In this document: positions 5,621 through 7,148 of the stretch, piece by piece | Layout: each line of letters opens with the position of its first letter | Position numbering within the stretch: the stretch's first letter is position 1 | Position numbers and translations under genes: made by a program | Assembly: GCA_947177925.1 (NCBI GenBank) | Contig: CAMWWJ010000172.1 | Location: forward strand, 1-7,148 | Reading direction: 5' to 3' | DNA: 7,148 bases | From: an uncultured Lachnospiraceae bacterium | GTDB taxonomy: Bacteria > Bacillota > Clostridia > Lachnospirales > Lachnospiraceae | Notes under the pieces: generated by a model | What the model saw: the letters and a program-made list of their open reading frames with translations, nothing else | Databases searched by the model: none | What the model was told of the DNA's origin: nothing

Positions 5621-6348
5621 ACACATTATTTAAGAAAAATGAGCTTTGGTTTTCCCTGTTTTGGATTATCCTGTATGTTGTCACATTTAGCATAGCCGAT
5701 AGCATTTCCCTGTCACTAGGCACTGCAAAACTGATTACTGCTCTGCTGACTATTGTTTTTGCTTTATTGCTTTTTTACTGGATAACAAAGAATCATTTCA
5801 TTGTAGAATATGGCATTTGTTCCTTTCAGGGAAATGCCGGCAGGTACTTGTATTTTCTTCCGCTTGTGTTCATTTCCAGTACAAACCTATGGGGCGGCAT
5901 TACATTCAGACTTTCTGTTATGGAGACAGTGCTGTACATCATCAGTATGCTTTGTGTTGGCTTTATTGAGGAAATTATTTTCAGAGGTTTTCTTTTCAAA
6001 GCATTATGCAAAAGGGAAAGCACAAAGAAAGCCATCCTTATTTCCAGTATAACCTTTGGAATAGGACATATTGTCAATCTGCTAAACGGAGCAGAATTGT
6101 TTTCCACATTGTGTCAGCTTTGCTATGCCTGCGCAATCGGATTTCTTTTTACCATTATTTTTTACAAAGGAAAAAGTCTTATTCCCTGCATTGTTACGCA
6201 TAGCGCAATTAATTCTCTCAGTGTATTTGCCAAAGAAGCAACACAAAAATTCAATCTGCTTGTTACAATTCTATTAACTGTTGTTTCTATTGGTTATGCT
6301 CTGCTGATTCTAAAAAATACTTCCAATGTAAAAGGAGACAAACTATGA
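5617..6348 (+). CDS. CPBP (Abi/CAAX-like) intramembrane metalloprotease
   Basis: This is a 243-residue polytopic membrane protein with the three motifs of the CPBP glutamic-type/metal-dependent intramembrane protease family. These are EExxxR as EEIIFR (Glu118, Glu119, Arg123), FxxxH as FGIGH (Phe147, His151) and HxxxN as HSAIN (His195, Asn199). All expected catalytic positions are present, so it should be active. About seven or eight membrane segments are visible, the first at about 12-30 and the last at about 212-232. AAGGAGGA (5603-5610) precedes the ATG by 6 nt, and the start codon overlaps the tetR stop. Family members cleave prenylated or membrane-embedded substrates and include bacteriocin maturation and self-immunity proteins. 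The substrate here cannot be read from sequence; the downstream membrane-anchored peptidase is one candidate partner. Confidence 0.93.
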   Translation: MNTLFKKNELWFSLFWIILYVVTFSIADSISLSLGTAKLITALLTIVFALLLFYWITKNHFIVEYGICSFQGNAGRYLYFLPLVFISSTNLWGGITFRLSVMETVLYIISMLCVGFIEEIIFRGFLFKALCKRESTKKAILISSITFGIGHIVNLLNGAELFSTLCQLCYACAIGFLFTIIFYKGKSLIPCIVTHSAINSLSVFAKEATQKFNLLVTILLTVVSIGYALLILKNTSNVKGDKL

Positions 6349-7148
6349 AAAAACGTAAGTTATCTATTTTTCTTATATTGTTGCTCATAAGCTGCATAGG
6401 AATGACATGTTTCCTTTTTCACAGCCCTCTTCCTACACCCGCTGCTTCCTTAGACCTTTCAGGCATGAAAGCATCCATTCCTTCATATATTGCCATAGCA
6501 TTAAAAACAGGGGAGGAACTAACGATTTATACAGGAAAGGAAACAAAACAGATTATTCAGACTTTAGAGGAAGAGGCAAAATCGCTGGTTATGGAAAGTC
6601 CAGAACGGGTAACAGTTTCGGATGGCTTTTTTTATCAGCCTATTACGGAAGATGTGAAAGAACGAATTTATGGGTTGTCTTATAAGGAAAATTGTACGGT
6701 GCCTTATGAGGAATTGAATTATGTGGGTGTGCTGTATGTAGATTTTCAGGGGAAAACTCAGACCGGAGAGCTAATATGCAATAGGGGGATTGCCAAAGAC
6801 CTTGCCGAGATTTTTAAAGAGCTTTATGAGAATCAATATCCCATCGATAAAATCCGTCTGGTGGATGAATACGATGCAGATGACGATTTATCCTGTCTGG
6901 ATAATAACACCTCCTGTTTTAACTTCCGGGTAGTAGGAGGAACAAATAACTTATCTAAACATGCTTTGGGGCTTGCCGTGGACATCAATCCTTTTTATAA
7001 CCCCTATGTGACTTATCCAAACGGAGTAGAACGGATTTCCCCTCCCGGCAGCGAGCCTTATGGGGACAGAAGTGCTGATTTTCCTTATAAGATTGATTAT
7101 GATGATTTGTGCTATCAGCTTTTTACAGCCCATGGCTTTACCTGGGGC
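6345..7148 (+). CDS. M15-family metallopeptidase (VanY/CwlK type), partial at window end
   Basis: This frame stays open for 268 codons to the window edge, so the 3' end is missing. The start ATG overlaps the CPBP stop (ATGA, 6345-6348) and is preceded by AAAGGAG about 7 nt upstream. The N terminus is KKRK plus a hydrophobic segment (about 6-25), so it is exported and membrane-held; LISC (14-17) also fits a lipobox, making a lipoprotein possible. Residues about 40-95 form a region I do not recognise. The M15 domain follows, with NNTSCFNFR (187-195) and the zinc-binding motif SKHALGLAVDINP (Ser204, ligands His206 and Asp213). The sequence stops in HGFTWG, the beginning of the usual GFxWGG segment; the third zinc ligand (DxxHFE-type motif) should lie just beyond. 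Relatives are D,D-carboxypeptidases or L-Ala-D-Glu endopeptidases that trim peptidoglycan. Which bond is cut here is not decidable. Confidence 0.93.
   Translation, partial: MKKRKLSIFLILLLISCIGMTCFLFHSPLPTPAASLDLSGMKASIPSYIAIALKTGEELTIYTGKETKQIIQTLEEEAKSLVMESPERVTVSDGFFYQPITEDVKERIYGLSYKENCTVPYEELNYVGVLYVDFQGKTQTGELICNRGIAKDLAEIFKELYENQYPIDKIRLVDEYDADDDLSCLDNNTSCFNFRVVGGTNNLSKHALGLAVDINPFYNPYVTYPNGVERISPPGSEPYGDRSADFPYKIDYDDLCYQLFTAHGFTWG

Noticed and set aside
6407..6685. 92-codon plus-strand ORF inside the M15 gene
   Set aside because: The frame from 6345 is open to the window end and contains the M15 zinc motif; this is an alternative frame of the same DNA.

Overview
The window looks like part of a chromosome from a low-to-moderate G+C Clostridia member, most likely a Lachnospiraceae-type gut Firmicute. 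The evidence is the ecfA1-ecfA2-ecfT-truA-rplM-rpsI gene order, strong AGGAGG-type ribosome binding sites, sigma-A-like promoters and family-typical protein sequences. No species can be named from the sequence alone.

Left two thirds (about 50-4605, all on the minus strand, read right to left): ecfA1, ecfA2 and ecfT encode the energising module of a group II energy-coupling-factor vitamin/micronutrient transporter. truA (tRNA pseudouridine synthase) follows, then ribosomal protein genes rplM (L13) and rpsI (S9). Gaps of 28-43 bp suggest one transcription unit from ecfA1 to truA. rplM-rpsI has its own perfect-consensus promoter and a roughly 145-nt structured leader of the kind expected for L13 autoregulation. 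A clean intrinsic terminator closes the unit after rpsI. No substrate-binding S component is present, as expected for the shared group II module.

Centre (4606-5047, 442 bp without a conventional gene): this divergent intergenic region holds a plausible leftward promoter for ecfA1, a 148-bp palindromic element with 36-bp arms (35 of 36 pairs complementary, 30 consecutive), and a perfect-consensus rightward promoter. That promoter is overlapped by a 36-bp near-palindrome that is probably the operator of the downstream TetR regulator.

Right third (5048-7148, plus strand): a compact three-gene operon encodes a TetR-family regulator, a CPBP (Abi/CAAX-like) intramembrane metalloprotease and a membrane-anchored M15-family peptidase (VanY/CwlK type). 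Both junctions are ATGA stop-start overlaps, suggesting translational coupling. The M15 gene runs off the window before its last catalytic motif. The operon looks like a self-repressed cell-envelope or peptide-processing module, but its substrate and inducer cannot be read from the sequence.

The most interesting items are the central palindromic element, which carries a start codon and SD in each arm, and the TetR-CPBP-M15 operon with its operator. Everything left of 4605 is conserved housekeeping.
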